A DNA stretch of 6,690 nt from a bacterium (GTDB lineage: Bacteria; SM23-31; JAUVVT01), in assembly GCA_030616165.1 (NCBI GenBank), contig JAUWXV010000205.1, positions 1-6,690 on the forward strand, given 5' to 3'. The translations under genes and the position numbers were made by a program. Positions 6,553 to 6,690 of the stretch are shown piece by piece. The notes under the pieces were generated by a model that saw nothing but the letters and a program-made list of their open reading frames with translations, searched no databases and had not been told where the DNA came from. Each line of letters starts with the position of its first letter. Position 1 is the first letter of the stretch.

Positions 6553-6646
6553 AATTCATAAAATTGAGTTAATAACCTGGTGCCATGTTAAGTATGAATT
6601 GATGCTGTGTGCCTGTCCTTCGGGTTGGTCTTGTGACCAACACACA
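6553..6646. repeat. Terminal hairpin cluster
   Basis: AATTCATA (6553-6560) and TATGAATT (6593-6600) form perfect 8-base inverted arms around a 32-base loop. Immediately after, GTTGGTC (6624-6630) and GACCAAC (6635-6641) form a 7-bp stem with a TTGT tetraloop, nested between TGTGTG (6606-6611) and CACACA (6641-6646). Only four T residues follow, so terminator activity is doubtful. It may be part of another dispersed repeat. Confidence 0.5.
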
Positions 6647-6690
6647 TTTTCTAAAAAAATAGAAACTCCATCTTTTTAAATCCCCCTTAT

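Larger units (their letters stand above)
6250..6690. other. Repeat-rich non-coding tail
   Basis: No coding frame is supportable in these 441 bases. They hold, in order, two copies of a GGGACAG hairpin repeat, an imperfect palindrome related to widespread GTCATTGCGAG-type intergenic repeats, a pair of AATTCATA/TATGAATT arms, and a compact GTTGGTC/GACCAAC hairpin. None is followed by a convincing T-run, so no classical rho-independent terminator for the upstream operon stands out. The last bases (AAATCCCCCTTAT) could be the edge of yet another repeat cut by the window. Confidence 0.6.

Overview
This is an AT-rich bacterial window with long non-coding spacers and several intergenic palindromic repeats. 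It carries one housekeeping metabolic gene on the minus strand and one accessory locus on the plus strand. The taxon cannot be fixed from this sequence. A large CHAT/NB-ARC/TPR protein, an ATP-type PEP carboxykinase and abundant intergenic palindromes would suit a large-genome environmental bacterium, for example a planctomycete or anammox-like lineage or a member of the Desulfobacterota. This is a low-confidence guess.

Layout: Bases 1-518 hold no gene I can support. Bases 519-2117 (minus) encode a complete ATP-dependent phosphoenolpyruvate carboxykinase (pckA) starting at a GTG with a strong ribosome binding site. Bases 2118-2955 are an 838-base very AT-rich divergent spacer. It contains a 19-bp palindrome upstream of pckA and a longer imperfect inverted repeat at about 2598-2722. 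Bases 2956-6062 (plus) are one large gene broken by a single -1 frameshift inside 3666-3693. Rejoined, it encodes about 1035 residues: an N-terminal CHAT caspase/separase-like protease domain, a STAND-type NB-ARC ATPase with a winged helix, and a C-terminal array of 40-residue TPRs. Bases 6055-6249 (plus) encode a 64-residue protein with two CxxC pairs (a probable zinc ribbon), whose start overlaps the end of the big gene. Bases 6250-6690 are a non-coding tail made mostly of hairpin-forming repeats of at least three kinds.

How the parts may work together: the CHAT-ATPase-TPR gene and the small zinc-ribbon gene look like a translationally coupled pair. By analogy with STAND NTPases, the TPR array would sense a trigger, the NB-ARC ATPase would switch or oligomerise, and the CHAT domain would cleave a target. 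The small overlapping protein could be a partner, regulator or substrate; this is inference. The frameshift separates the CHAT histidine (first frame) from the CHAT cysteine (second frame), so neither fragment alone can carry the dyad. Whether this is a real mutation, an assembly error or recoding is the main open question. pckA appears unrelated to this locus and merely adjacent.
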